A DNA stretch of 64,000 nt from Galbula dea (lineage: Eukaryota; Chordata; Aves; Piciformes; Galbulidae): contig VWZX01010107.1 of the NCBI GenBank assembly GCA_013399015.1, positions 186,001-250,000 of the forward strand. Direction: 5' to 3'. Within the stretch, counting starts at the first letter, position 1, and the number at the start of each line of letters is the position of its first letter. Shown here piece after piece: positions 12,709 to 25,467 of the stretch. The notes under the pieces were generated by a model that worked only from the letters and a program-made list of their open reading frames with translations, was not told the origin of the DNA and searched no databases. The translations under genes and the position numbers were made by a program.

Positions 12709-12733
12709 TGTGTATATATATATACACACACAC
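12709..12733. repeat. TG/TA/CA compound microsatellite, palindromic
   Basis: The run gtgtgtatatatatatacacacacac is nearly its own reverse complement, so it could form a cruciform. It lies just beyond the CR1 3' end. Confidence 0.85.
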
Positions 12734-15700
12734 TAATGTAAAATCACACATACAAAAAAGCTGCTTCGGCATACTCACACTTTTAATACAAATTGTTTAA
12801 GATGAACAGTGGTATACCTTTTAGTTTGTTTCTTGGCATTCCTGTTATGTCTGTATCAATTGGGAAGACTTGGGTGCCTCTGCCTAGATTAAAAAATTAC
12901 ATCACATCTCGTAAAAAAGTTACCAGATGGTGGGAAGAAAGAAGCAGCAGGTAAGTTGTACAGACAAGTGCTGGGCAACAGGGAGTACTGAAGAGGGAAG
13001 TTACAAAGGAAATAAGAGTGAGAATAGACACCTCAAGAGCTGCAAAAAGAGAGTAAAAGCCAGTTTAACAGTAGTATGGGAAGTCTTCCAGAGCAATAAA
13101 CAGAGAAATCAATATGGGGGATAACATGAATGGGAAGTAGCACAAGATGTGTATGTTATGTGCGTTATTTTAAAATACCCAGATATATAAAAGGAAATAT
13201 ACAGAGAAACAGAAAAATAACATAAGCTTTAAAATAGGTTACCAGTTTGTTCTGAAAGCAGATTTAGGTTTTGGTATCCAAAGTATCACAAGAAAGAAGC
13301 TAAAAAGCCTACTACGTCATTTTAAATAAAATTCTTTCACTTCACAGTATGTTACTAAAGTCAATATAGTTATTAAACAGCAATATAGTTCTGATAAATT
13401 AATAAGAAACATTCATCAATTCAAGCAGTAAAACAGAAACAATCCCCATCAATAAAAGACAAAAAAGAGCTTCGACAAATAACAGAAGGAAGAATTTACC
13501 ATAACTTATGCCGAGTTATGATTTTACATACTTAGGAAGACTATTAAGGCAAGAAAACATCCAGAAAGAAGGATTTCTTTTGAATTACAGAAAAGTGCCA
13601 TCATGTAGAGTTCTGAATAACAGGCAAAAACCTTACAAAACTGTACTTCATTCTGAAGTGAAAAGGTTGAGCGGGTTGTGACGTACAGAGGCTGGAAGAC
13701 TGGCTTAATCCCTAGAGAAAATGCAATGTTTTCATTCACTGTGTAAAAGTCTCCTTTAAATCCTGCTTGTGGGCAGTGGAACACACTATGATACTCTACA
13801 ATCCTTTCCAGGACTGTGGCCTTTGTTACACCTAGCATCACAAAACCTCTCCTAATTGGATTTTCCTTTACCATTTGAAGGCTATCCAAGTCACTTAACA
13901 GATATCCTTGTCAATCTGATTTCATGCTACTCATTTTTTAAGTTCTATACTGTCCTAAATAATTTCTCCTCTTTTGCGATATTCATAACTTGATTTTGAT
14001 TTTGAAATTTGAATTTGAAAGGTCAATATATTTTTTGATTTGTACCAGAAGAGCATCCTGCCCTTAGAAATTGCGTTCAAAAGCTTTTAATAGAGAATCC
14101 ACTTTCACTTGGTACTATTTTATGTGAGTTTCCTTAAGTGCCAGTGGTAAAATGTAGGGAAAAAAAACATAGCACTGGAGTTTAAGTAGTTAGGCAGTAA
14201 TTAATCAGAAATAATAATACCCTTTCCATTGGAAAGTTTCCTTTTAGCTCCCTGGTTACAGAGGCCATCTATATTCATACAGAAAGGAGAGTGGAACAAC
14301 CGTACATGAAAGAAAAGCTCTGCAGAAGGGTAACGTATCTCCCTGCCCCCTTTTTTTAAAGATGTCTTTTCTTCATCATTCTAAATTAACATATGGTCAA
14401 TGTACCTAGATTTATATCAATTAAGAGTTGAAGTGTTCAAAATGTTGTTCATCAGAGAACTAAGATTCTTGTTACTATGAGATGTAATTTAATATTTGCA
14501 CTCTAGCTGCACAAAAGACAATGCACATATTGAGTTTCACCATTAGTTACTGCAGGCCAGACACAGCCTTTCTATGTATAAACTATCAAAGCACCACTAA
14601 ACTTAAACTGAAATGTTAAACGCAGCAACTTGGATGTCTTTAATCAACATCTGCTGAACAGTTTAGATTTTCTACAGCAGCAAAGGTAACACAGCAATGC
14701 TTTTATATAAATGTCTGAATAGGAAGTCGAAATAATCTGAAGTAGTTCTGTGTTTAAGTTTGTTTTTCCTATGAAAAATGTCCTTTTTTTTTTCCATCTT
14801 TCACTGAATATTCTTTACCTTCTATTTCTCCTAAAACCCAGCAGGTTTCTATGTATAACTTAGCCTCATTCTAGTAACATTAACTATAAAAAAAAATAAA
14901 GGTAAATTATTATATCATAGACACAGAAATACTTCTTCCCCCAACTCAGTTTTTCATTAGGTCATTGATGATTGGGATTTATTAATCAATGTAGCCTCCC
15001 TTATTCATTTGGCTTTCTTCTTTCTTTTCATCTGTTGTAAAAGCCTTGATAAAAGGATGCATGAAGAACATTCCTTTTCCCTTTGGCAATTATTGGAAAA
15101 TTCATTCTAATATTCTGAAGATGCATTTCGAGATCATCAGCTATTGCAACGTCAATGACACTGACCGGATACTATACTAAAACTAGTAACATACTTGTAA
15201 TAATCTTTCCCTGGTATCTGTCTTTGATTTTTATGTCATATATTTTAAAATTTATCTTAAAGGATTACAAAGAACAGCAAGAAGTTTCAGCAGCTATCAG
15301 ATGCTGCTGTCTTTCCCATACCACTAAGCTCTTGTAGCTCCATGTTCACTTCTGTTACTACCCAAACCATGGTCCATGGCATGGCTTGACAAATACTAGA
15401 TAAAAAACTTCTGAAGAGTAGTGAGTTAGGAGTTTTCTGTTAGAAACACTTTGAAGTCCTTTAGAAATGGTGGCTATAAATTACAGATTGACTACTTTAT
15501 TTCTGTAGTTCTGCAAGCATTAGATTTACTACAGAATTTCATTTCTGTCAGGCTTTCTCCTCAAGAATATATACTTAACTTGAAAACTACTGAAGGTCTG
15601 TACTTTAAATGATTGAGTGATAGCCAGCTCAATGCTAAAAAACTCAAACACAGGGAACAACTTATTCCAGAACTAAACATATATAGAAATTATTTGCTGC

Positions 15701-18253
15701 GTAGTAGAGCAGTAGAACTTTATTTTAGCATTAGTACAAAAAGTCAACTAGGTAATCTATAAGCATGAATCAATTATTCTGTAAATAGTATATTAAAACT
15801 CAACCAAAACTAAGCAAATCTTCCTGTTCTGGTCTTGTGCTTTTCATAGTTTTGGGGTTCTTTTCAACAAGTTTTGCAGCAGAACACTGAAGGCACAGTG
15901 ATAACCACTAACTGCAGCACTGCCCATCTTCACCCTCGGATCCCCTCCAAAAAAATCCCCCGATTTAGCCCTCACTGAGGAATAGGTCTTGAAGCATGAA
16001 CTGTAGCAGAGTTATCCATAAGATGACTCGTTTGTGAGCATGAAACACTGCTGTCAATATGCCCAAAGGAGGAGATATGCTCCTGCCTTGCCAAGGGGAG
16101 GCAAGTCACAGAGCTGATAGTATGAACTGGTTCATTTTGCTGCTCCACCTGCAGGTAGGTGTCTACGAGGTGGTTCTTCCTCCTCTACTAAGTTGAAATT
16201 ATTTATAGGGACACATGGAAGGTGTTGCCATTCATATATTTCAAGGCAGGGGCTGAATTATTTTACATTTCATAAAAAGATGGTATAAAAAAAATAAGTA
16301 GCTGTTAAAGAGTGCCAACAGAGAAAATGGCTGAATATGTAAAATGTCATGCAAGAAATCAGGTTTTGTAAATCTAACAATTTACAAGACTAGCTCCCAT
16401 GGACAGCTCACAGGAATGATCTCTTTTACAATTAAATTAGCAAACTCCTGTTTTCTATTACTTTCTTACGTAGACTAGATTCTATACTTTGAACTTCTTC
16501 ACATTTGTTCAGCTGCTTACTATCACATCCACCTCCTGACACGTAAAGAAGTCTGAAACTCTCAAAAGCCATGCATTTTTTTTTTTAAATAAACACTCAA
16601 ATCAAACTATTTATGGCTCCCATGACAGCCACAACAAAAATCCAGACTTAACCATAGAATAAGAATCTGGTCACAGCAGGTATTTCACTCAAATTTAAAA
16701 TGTGTTTTTACATACTCTCAATCCTGTCTATCAACAAGCATCTGCTTCAAGACAAATAGTTTACAAATTCACATAGACCTTTAGCAGCTTCTCACCCTCA
16801 CTCAAGGTCAGCAGTAGGCATCACAGAGAACAATGTCTAGAAGTTCCCATGATGAACAGTCACTTTGGTATGGGGATAAGAACAGAGCAATAAAGGACTC
16901 TAGGTCTGGTTGGGGATGTGAATGGAGATTTCTGCTGCCAAATGAAGGCATCTCTTAGGCAACAAATACAGTGAGCCTGATTTTTCTCCCAAATAAATAA
17001 GGGTTTACACTGGCATAATTACCTTTAGTAAATTTACTGCAGATTTATTCCTAAATGAATGGCAAATAGGCCCAATATTTCTTTCATATATAAAAGATTA
17101 TACAACACTATGCTATTTTTCTTTTTACTTTCCAAAAACTGCTTAACTCCATTCTCATTATTTCACTTTGATCTTAGCTCTGTGCCTGGCTAGGCGTTAA
17201 AAATTGAAGTCAGGTGTGCTAGAAGGAAGTGAATTAGATTCAGATTCCATTCTAAAGTTGGATTTATTCTACTCATATTCAAACATACCACTGCTGATTC
17301 TACCACCAAGAAACATATACTACTTGGCAACAAGAAAATTATCAAAGCAATCTGACCAAATTGGCACCACTAGCTCTGCTACATCTGGTAACAATAATAT
17401 GAAAGGAAAAGTATGAAGATAATTCTCATTTATTGTTACCATTAAACTTATCTGCATGAGTATTTCTAAGCCTTTGAACTTCTTGCTTTCATAAAGCCTA
17501 AGAGCTCCAGTCTAAGGTGAGGGGTAATGCTTTTCCAAAAGTGATAAAATATCCAATTTACTAAGGTATTAGAGTTTCTAGTCACAGACTGCTCAGTCAG
17601 AGGAACAGCAATGGAATACTACCAGGAAAGCACGATGACCAAAATCAAGGAGCTCTAGGAATGCATAACTTAAGGCATTTGATTCTATGCCAACAAAATA
17701 GTAGAAATTTAATGTACAACGAAATTGGTAAAACCAACTGCTGATGCATAAGTCTACTTTTTATATTTATTAGAAAATGGTCCTTTTTATTTCCAGATAG
17801 AACAAATTTGGATTTACATTAGGTTAAGCTGTGGATCAGCTCAACTGCCTATCCTAGCAAGGAGATGAACAAGGGCAATGAGATCTACTTCCTTATTTCA
17901 GGATGTCAGGATTGTTTAGCACGTTAACAAGTTACTAAATCACTACATTGCTATACTTTTCATGTAGCAGACTACAACAAAATCATTAATCTCTCAGTCA
18001 AAATAGGTTCAAAATCATACACAAAATGTACCGTATCTGAATCGCTCAAGATTTAAAATTGGCTTTCCATAGATTTTACTGTATAGAATTAACAAGTTGA
18101 TAAACTTATTTTCCTAGGAAGCACTTCATAAAACTATGATTCACAATTTTCTAGCAATTATCAGCTAAAATATGCTTAAAAGGAATAAGGATCTCTAATA
18201 TAAACCTGCTAACATTTAACAATGACCCTGGTAAGAACCATTAATAAAAACCT

Positions 18254-18288
18254 GGTATAGCAAAAACTATACCAAAACCATGGTATAG
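18254..18288. repeat. Alternating inverted copies of GGTATAG
   Basis: GGTATAG occurs at 18254-18260, its reverse complement CTATACC at 18267-18273, and GGTATAG again at 18282-18288. Either copy of GGTATAG can pair with the middle one. No function can be assigned. Confidence 0.55.
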
Positions 18289-21200
18289 TGCATGTTTGAA
18301 ACAGTCTACTATAACCATGATGCAGAATCATACAGAACACTTATTTAGATTCAAAATTTATTGTTATACTTTGCACATATGCAATCTTAGTTGGAAATTG
18401 ATGCCACTCAAAGATGCAGTTCAAAGAGCAGTGAATTGCGTGAATACACTGAGTCAGCAGCTGAAAATCAAACAAACGCTTCACGACAGCAGGATACCTC
18501 TCTAATGTAAAATTATTCTCAATTATATTTATAACACACTCCCTTATCATTTTTCATTCCTATCAGCAGACTTGGAAGTATTTCTCCTCTAAAACAATTC
18601 TAATTCTCCCTCATTCTTTTTTGCATCTATAGGTAGTCATCCATCTCCCTAAATAATTCCTTTGTGTTCTTCTGCACCTCCCAAACATGACAACATCTAC
18701 TTTTTTTTGCCTAGTCACACTATACATAATTAAGCTCTTTCACACTTCAAAAGAAATTTCCTCCAACTCTATTAAAAAGAAAATATTACTTACCACACAT
18801 CTTAAAATTCCCAGCATGCAAGTTGCTTGCTTTCTCTGCATGTACCTAGGATCTTAATTAAAGACAACTTTGCTAATTACTACTGACATTTCAGAGCCAA
18901 ATGGCAGCTTCCTTCCTCTCCAATAGCACTGGTGTCACGCTAGCAGTATGAAATTCTTACATAAGTACCTCATTAAGCTCACCTCTACCTTGGAAATGGC
19001 ATATTGTTTTAAAGAGCACTTCTGTAATTTACATATAACCTGAGCCTGGAAGTGTTCAATCCTCTTTGAGCTGGGTGCGAAATATCCTTTCAAAACTAGC
19101 TAAGCATAACTTGATGTAGAATAGTTTATATTATTCATGCTTAAGATTTACCTTCACAATTCTAAATATATGTAATCTACATACACATATTTACTACTTC
19201 TCAAGAAGTGATCTTTATCTCTCATTTATATATTGTACTACATATTTTTGATCTTACAGCCAATTGCCTCCTTTCTGTAGACATAACAACACTTCACTTA
19301 GAAAGTGTATTAATTAATAATGTATGCAGTAATAGTATCATACTAGTGTTAAAAAATACACAAGCATAAATATACGACAATCTGATCTTCAAAGCACTTA
19401 TCTCAGCCTCTTTCTTCAAATAACTGGTCCTTTTTTCACTTTTGCTAATAATCTCTTATCCTATAGCTCCCCAATGAGTTAAATGACATATCCAAAATGC
19501 TCAGTTTTCCATAAGTAGCATACAAAGGCATCCAAATTATTATATTTAACTTTTAATATTTTAAAATAAAATTAATATTTTCAAACATAAACCAAACAGG
19601 TTCCTTTACTGGTACACAAACAAGGCTGAACCTGTTTCTTGAAAAACTGCATACATGTTGCTTCTGGTAATATTTTCTGACAAGTGAAGGACATCCCAAA
19701 GTATCAATGCTTCCCCCTCATGTTGTGGGAATAATTATTATAAACTAAGACATGCTTGCAGTTTCAGCTACTTATACTGAAACTTAGTGACACTTTGGAA
19801 TTCTTCCAAACTCTTGGTACTAAACACTTCTAGTGATTCCATTCATTTGTCAACTGCCACTGATAAAGAGGAGACCTGCTTAGACATGATTATTATGAGC
19901 AAATTATTATGTAGCAAATTTATTGGAAAAGACAGTAGATTCAATCATAGACTGGAAAACTATATAATGATCATGGATTTTAATGTGCAAGGGTTACTCG
20001 GGTTTTACAAGGGTTTTAGGCTGGATGATCATTCAGGTTGGCTTCATTAAGTGAACTTACATTAAGTCATATTATTTCCAGTGACCTTTCATAACCTGTA
20101 AAAACTTTGAAATTTAGTGTATTACAAAGAATCAGAAATTAAAAGAGAAAAAAAGGAAAGTGAAAATGATCCCTACCTCTGATCTTAATGACATTTTTCT
20201 CAGTGTACAGGCCAAGATCACCCAAACAGCTGCACTGGTTAGGCTTAAAGTTTTTTATGTTTTTATTCAGATAGCTTCAATGCATACCACATGAAAAGTT
20301 AAAGGGTCCTAATGTTGCATTTTATTGTGCAAAATCACTGAGAATTTGAAAATGTATTGGGATCAATAGCATCATCACCCTGGTTGAACAATTGGCTATA
20401 TTTAGTTCAGTTTCATTTTCAGACTGCCTTACTGAGTAACACATCATCTGGCAAAGCAGCAAGCATTAGCAGCCAAAGTAGTACAATTTTCTAATACTCA
20501 GTGCACTGAATCCTATATCCTTAAAGGGAGCATATATTATTAGAAGAAACTTTTCTTAAAGTAATACACAAGCCAATAGTCACCATAGCAGTTTTGAAAC
20601 ATCAGAACTTCCACGTTACACCAGAATGACTTCCATTTTTTTTTTTTTTTAACAACTCTGGTAATCTGCAGTCAGAACACTGGTCTGCTTTACAGAACTA
20701 GTAATTAGTTCTAGAATTAGGTCAGAATTTGTTGTTGCACTCTAGAAATACAACAGAACTCTGATTGCTAATTTCAAAACCCCAGATCACGTAACAGCCT
20801 GTTTACAGTGTTCCAATAGAATTTGACCAAGTTACTAATAGCATCCTTCATCTTGCCATCATGACCCCTTTACAGGATTATGAAAAGATGCTGATTTTCC
20901 CAACTGATTAAACATAAAAAAAAAAAAGGCATTTTCTATCAGCAATGTGCTTGCACTTTCTACATGTAAAGATCAAACAAAAGAAATTGGTCTCTTAGGT
21001 CTTCCTGGACTATTCTGGATTCAGAAGTTTCAATTTCAGTGGTGTTCTCAGCCAGAATTCCTGCATCAAGCAAGAATACTGATGCAAATTTCTAAGCATA
21101 AGAGTAGGGCTCATTTGTCTATAGTAGTATGCTCATAATCTGAGTGTATGCAAGTTCCCTCTTTTTTAGGGGACAGCTAACAGTAATGCATACAATTAAT

Positions 21201-24200
21201 TGTACAACACTTTTTATTTTAACTCAAACTGGACAATATCACCTAGTGTGCAGAGTCCAGCCACTCCAAGTACAGATTCCAATTATTACATGAGTGCTAA
21301 GACTTTATGACATTTCTTACAAATGCTAATTAGCTGGTAGGTTAAGGCCCTCAGTCATGTAGCACTTCATCAATCACAAAGCTTAAACTATTAAAGATGG
21401 AAACTGTAACATTTTACATGAAAAGTTATGTTGCAAGTCAAAATAGAATATTATATTAGCCCCCTTTACATGGTGTTCTTTTATAATAGTCCCCACAAAA
21501 GTATTTGCACAAGCTGTTGTCCTAATGTGATCCAGGTCTCCATCCTCTATGCTGTTCTTGTCTCAACAGCTACTGTTTTCAACACCGAGACTCATATTTC
21601 AGAGCATATAATTTTTTTTTAAATATCTTTAGACTCCTAGAGGACAAAACACAGCAGCTATAGACACTGTATGAAAGAGAAAATTTGGGAGCAAAGAGGG
21701 ACTTGAAAGAATCATCATCCAGTTCGGCACTTCTACCCTTCAGCCTACAGCTTGGCCATATTCATAGAACTTGCACGTTCTGGTAAGAAATACATAAAGA
21801 TTTCTGAGGTCTGCCCCTCTGCATGCTAAACTGACAGATATGAGGTGTAAGACTAGCTTTGCCAGGTTAAACAAGGCTATTAAAACAGCATACCCAACTT
21901 TACTGGCATTAAAATGGAACAGTGGTGCCAAAGATTCTAAAAGAACGAAATATTAAGTAATACTGCACCTCTGACATTGACATAAGTTTATTATTACTCC
22001 ATGCCAATCTACCTTGATCCAAATCCTCTAAATATATACTGTTTCAGCGCTGGGCCTCCCTTAAGCCTGCATATTATACTGAATAGTATAGTGGGTTTTC
22101 AATTTGGGCAAAAATTACTCCAAAACCACTGCTTAGAAGGCCAATGTATCATCAGTTCATTATTTAGCCCATTACTTTTTTCTGCAATATGTTGCCTTAC
22201 ATGTGTTGCTATACTATCCTGTGGGACTCTCCACAGCTGTTTCGTTGCCAATGTTTTTGTTTCTTCCACACCTTTGGTATGGAGCCTTCAACAGAACCTG
22301 TCCTGTCCTCCAAGTATAACAGCTATCCAGAAAGGAGAAGAAACAGCTTCAGCTTTGAAAAGAAGCTTTTCTAGTTTTTGCTTGGTATCCATTTTTCAAC
22401 ATGGCAGATGAAAGTCCACAAGAGAAGGATTATAACATTAAAGATTGCAGCTTTCCAGTTACATATTCCTTCCTGCTCAGTTTTAGGCTATTACTAGCAG
22501 AAATATTTTTAAGCACAGTATACAAATTCTTCCTTCTTCAATTACTTGAAAACAACCATTAAAACAAATAGTATTTTAGAATGAGTGAAACACTTCAGAC
22601 TGAGTGGAGAGAAATGTAGCAATCTATCTTACATCAACAAATGAAGACACTAAAATAACTGGTTATTCACAAGTCCTTATATAAAAGTTAAATAAAATTG
22701 CACAGATACAAAACCACAGCCAGAAGAATCTAATTATCTAGAAAGTACTTAGGAATAAGAACTAGAAGCAATTCCTTCACTTTCAGAAGGGTTTACAGAA
22801 GAGCAAGGTAGCAACTAGGGCAATGTCCTGAAAAAAGGCCTGTAAAGGTAGGACAACCCACTAGAAAGCCCAGGAATTGCTTCACTTTCTAAGTGCAATA
22901 TGAAATGGTCCATGTTGCTTTCTACCCACTGAATTCTCCACAGATATGTGCATGATGACAAAAAAATAATTTCTAAATGCTCAACATGCAAATGTCTGGC
23001 TGCCATCACTTAACTTCAAAACAATAGTGGATGAAGTAACCAAAAGGTCAGGAGAACACGAACAAAAACTGGAGGAATTCAAAAGTAATGTGCAATCCAG
23101 CAAGGACTAAAACAGAATTAACATTAAAACATAATTAGATTCAAGTAAAGGATAAAATTACTGAAATCAATATATATCAAATGCTTTTCCATCAAAATTC
23201 AGTCTTACATGAGATTGTTATTGGAAAGCTTTGTTGTCAAAACTGGAAAGAAAATAGGTACTTTGGACAATCTTTTTCTTAAAGTACAGTATGTGCTACT
23301 AGACTATCTGAAAATCACTGGAAAGTAACTGTTCAAAAGTTTTACAATCAAAATACTACAGCAGTAGGAATTGCTGCCATACCTACTCCCACATATTTCT
23401 GCAATAAAACATTACTGACTGAACAATTTGCTATGGTCAAAAAGAAGCTGTGCTCCCCTTGCCTTTAACGGAACATAAAGACTCTACGAGGTATGAATGC
23501 CCTGGGACATATAACTTCATGTAGTGAGGATAAAATTATCTAAACAGAAAGGCACTAATGCCAGAAAAGGTCCTTGAAAAAGAGTGGATAGAGACTGAAC
23601 ATCTTCCCTTCTACATTCCAGTGTCATGGTTCAGAGGTGATATTGCAGCTGCTCCTGAGGATCCTAGGATGCTCAAGGAGACTAATCATGAGAAGTCATA
23701 TCTAAGAAGCACTGCTACTTCCAGTTTTAAAAGCATCAATATACACTAACTTTGATTTTGCACCTAGAAGCTAGCAGGATGTATTTACCACATTGTATAC
23801 TAGAGCTCACAAGGCTGTAACACTTGTTTACTCTGATTTAGTGAAGAGAGATTGTGCAGTTTGAGAGTGATTATTTTCGTTGCAAAAGAGGCAGGACCAC
23901 CTGCAAGCCATAATAAAATGATGTATTAAAACCAAAAAAAACACACTATATTGCATCTCTCTCAGCGCATAGCTGTGACAGATAGTGCAGAAAGCTCTGT
24001 GATAATTTATACTCATCACACAATTTTTATTACTGATTCCACATTCTTCCCACTGATCTATTTCTTCAAGATCTAAATACAAAACCAACTGCAAATTGCT
24101 GGTTTGTTTGGGGTTTTTTTGAATTAAAAACGTAAGAAAAGATGCATTCTTCAAAAATTCTCAAGTGATGTCAAAAACTAATCAGCACTCAAAGGATAAA

Positions 24201-25299
24201 AGGCTTGAAGTTTCCTATCTCTACATCACCAGCATTGATAATAAGGCAAATATTCAGAAATAAGATGAAGCAGATGAGTACTTATATTCCAGTTTTTATA
24301 GGCCTTATTTGCTGGGCATGAAAAAGCAGGTTTCTTGGTTTCCAGAAAGCATGGACTTAGCTTTTTTAAGACAAGTATTTTGGTATTTAACCAACTGCAG
24401 ATAGAAGGCACAGCTAGAGCATGTGAGCACTACATGAATCCTGGAGAAACATGACAGTAACTTGAAATACCTATGTAATAATAGAGAGCAAAGAGCAGAC
24501 ATTCTTTGAATGGCTGTCAAAGGAGTGGAGAAGTAAAGATAAAATTTTTCCTCCATTTATTTGTAAGCTCACAAGGGCATCTACATACTCTAAAGAGTGA
24601 TGCACAGAACACAAACAGAACATACTTGCTAGCATAAATATTTTTCCAAGTGTGAGCAAAGGAGATGATAAATAAATGTTCTACTACTGCATGCAGAGCC
24701 ATAGAATCAACCCTTGCAGAGCTGCCTTTCCAGGAAATTCCCTCCTCGTTCCCCAAGTGGAACCTATATGATTAAATCCAACTTCCCAAAGAGAGTAAAT
24801 GCAGTTAGCTAAACCTGTGGAAAATCAGAAATAAGACTAATAAGGCTGTTTGAAGAGAGCCTCCCTTCCTAATATTTTTAGCTTACAGAAAAAACAGATG
24901 ATGGATTTAATTTAGGTTCAAAGTAGTATGCTAATCTCTTAGCAGTCCCAAACATTTTATTTACATTATAAAGAGTAGTAATCAGTGTTAATAAGGATAA
25001 CAAAATCCCTCATGCTGAGGAATAAGTTTTGTCAGTATTTTTTAGGACTTTCATTTAACTCCAATAATTTTGTGGAAACTGCAGCACCTAGTATCTTTGT
25101 GATATGATATAATTAAGACATAACATTATGGAAAAGATCCCATGGAACAGAGTAATAGTTATTAGAGAAATAACTGACTATTAGAGTTATTCCTTGCATT
25201 TTTCAATATATTAAAATGAATACAGGAAAACAAAGAAACATATTTCCTTTACACATGCCTCAGAAGTTTTACAACATGTCCTTTCATCAGTGCTCTTAC

Positions 25300-25467
25300 C
25301 TTTTTTTGAAGGACATTAATTTTTCTTTCTTTTACTTCCAGCATGTCTTTCATATCTCGAATCTCTCCAGCGAGGGTTCCTTTCTCTTCTGTGAGGTCTT
25401 GAAGTTGTTTTGTTTTCTTATTCAGAAAGGTTTCTTTTTCTTCCAGTCGTAACCGCAAGGCATCAAC
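25300..25467 (-). CDS. ERC2: ERC2 coding exon D (56 codons, coiled coil)
   Basis: Fourth of the five exons; it encodes residues 134-189, from VDALRLRLEEKETF to KERKINVLQKK. The acceptor is tttattactgcag with a rather poor pyrimidine tract. The donor is AAAAAAG/gtaaga, a good match to consensus. Length is 168 nt, exactly eight heptads, phase 0 at both ends. ERC2-type residues are KKTKQLQDLTEEKG, LAGEIRDMKDMLEVKERKIN; ERC1 as I recall it has KQIQDMAEEKG, QAGEIHDLKDMLDVKERKVN. The segment is a charged, uninterrupted coil that continues directly into exon E. The introns on both sides exceed 20 kb, so this exon is isolated in the window. Confidence 0.95.

Larger units (their letters stand above)
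4942..25299 (-). other. ERC2: ERC2 intron between exons D and E (20.4 kb)
   Basis: This is a phase-0 intron with donor gtaaga at 25299 and acceptor ag at 4943-4942. It contains small tandem duplications, a CA microsatellite (6661-6696), a CR1 3' remnant (10604-10665), an LTR-like block (11401-11754), a CR1 3' end with open reading frame (12250-12666), a TG/TA/CA microsatellite (12709-12733) and a short inverted repeat (18254-18288). The long stretch from about 12.8 to 25.3 kb shows no repeat I can name and no convincing exon. A relatively GC-rich patch at about 15880-16200 is also unexplained. Confidence 0.9.

Noticed and set aside
13524..13889. 121-codon minus-strand open frame starting with ATG
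   Set aside because: I do not recognise the peptide and see no splice or promoter context; treated as a chance frame.
19990..20045. Possible CR1 3' remnant (ggctggatgatcattcaggt)
   Set aside because: Only about 25 bp resemble a CR1 end and there are no terminal octamers.
21680..21740. Possible CR1 remnant (gggacttgaaagaatcatca)
   Set aside because: The match is short and ends abruptly; not enough to call.
22001..22411. 136-codon open frame on the + strand
   Set aside because: Low-information, hydrophobic chance-like peptide in intron DNA without supporting signals.
23620..23700. LTR-like start (gtgtcatggttcaga)
   Set aside because: The similarity to avian LTR starts stops after about 12 bases, and no promoter or poly(A) layout follows.
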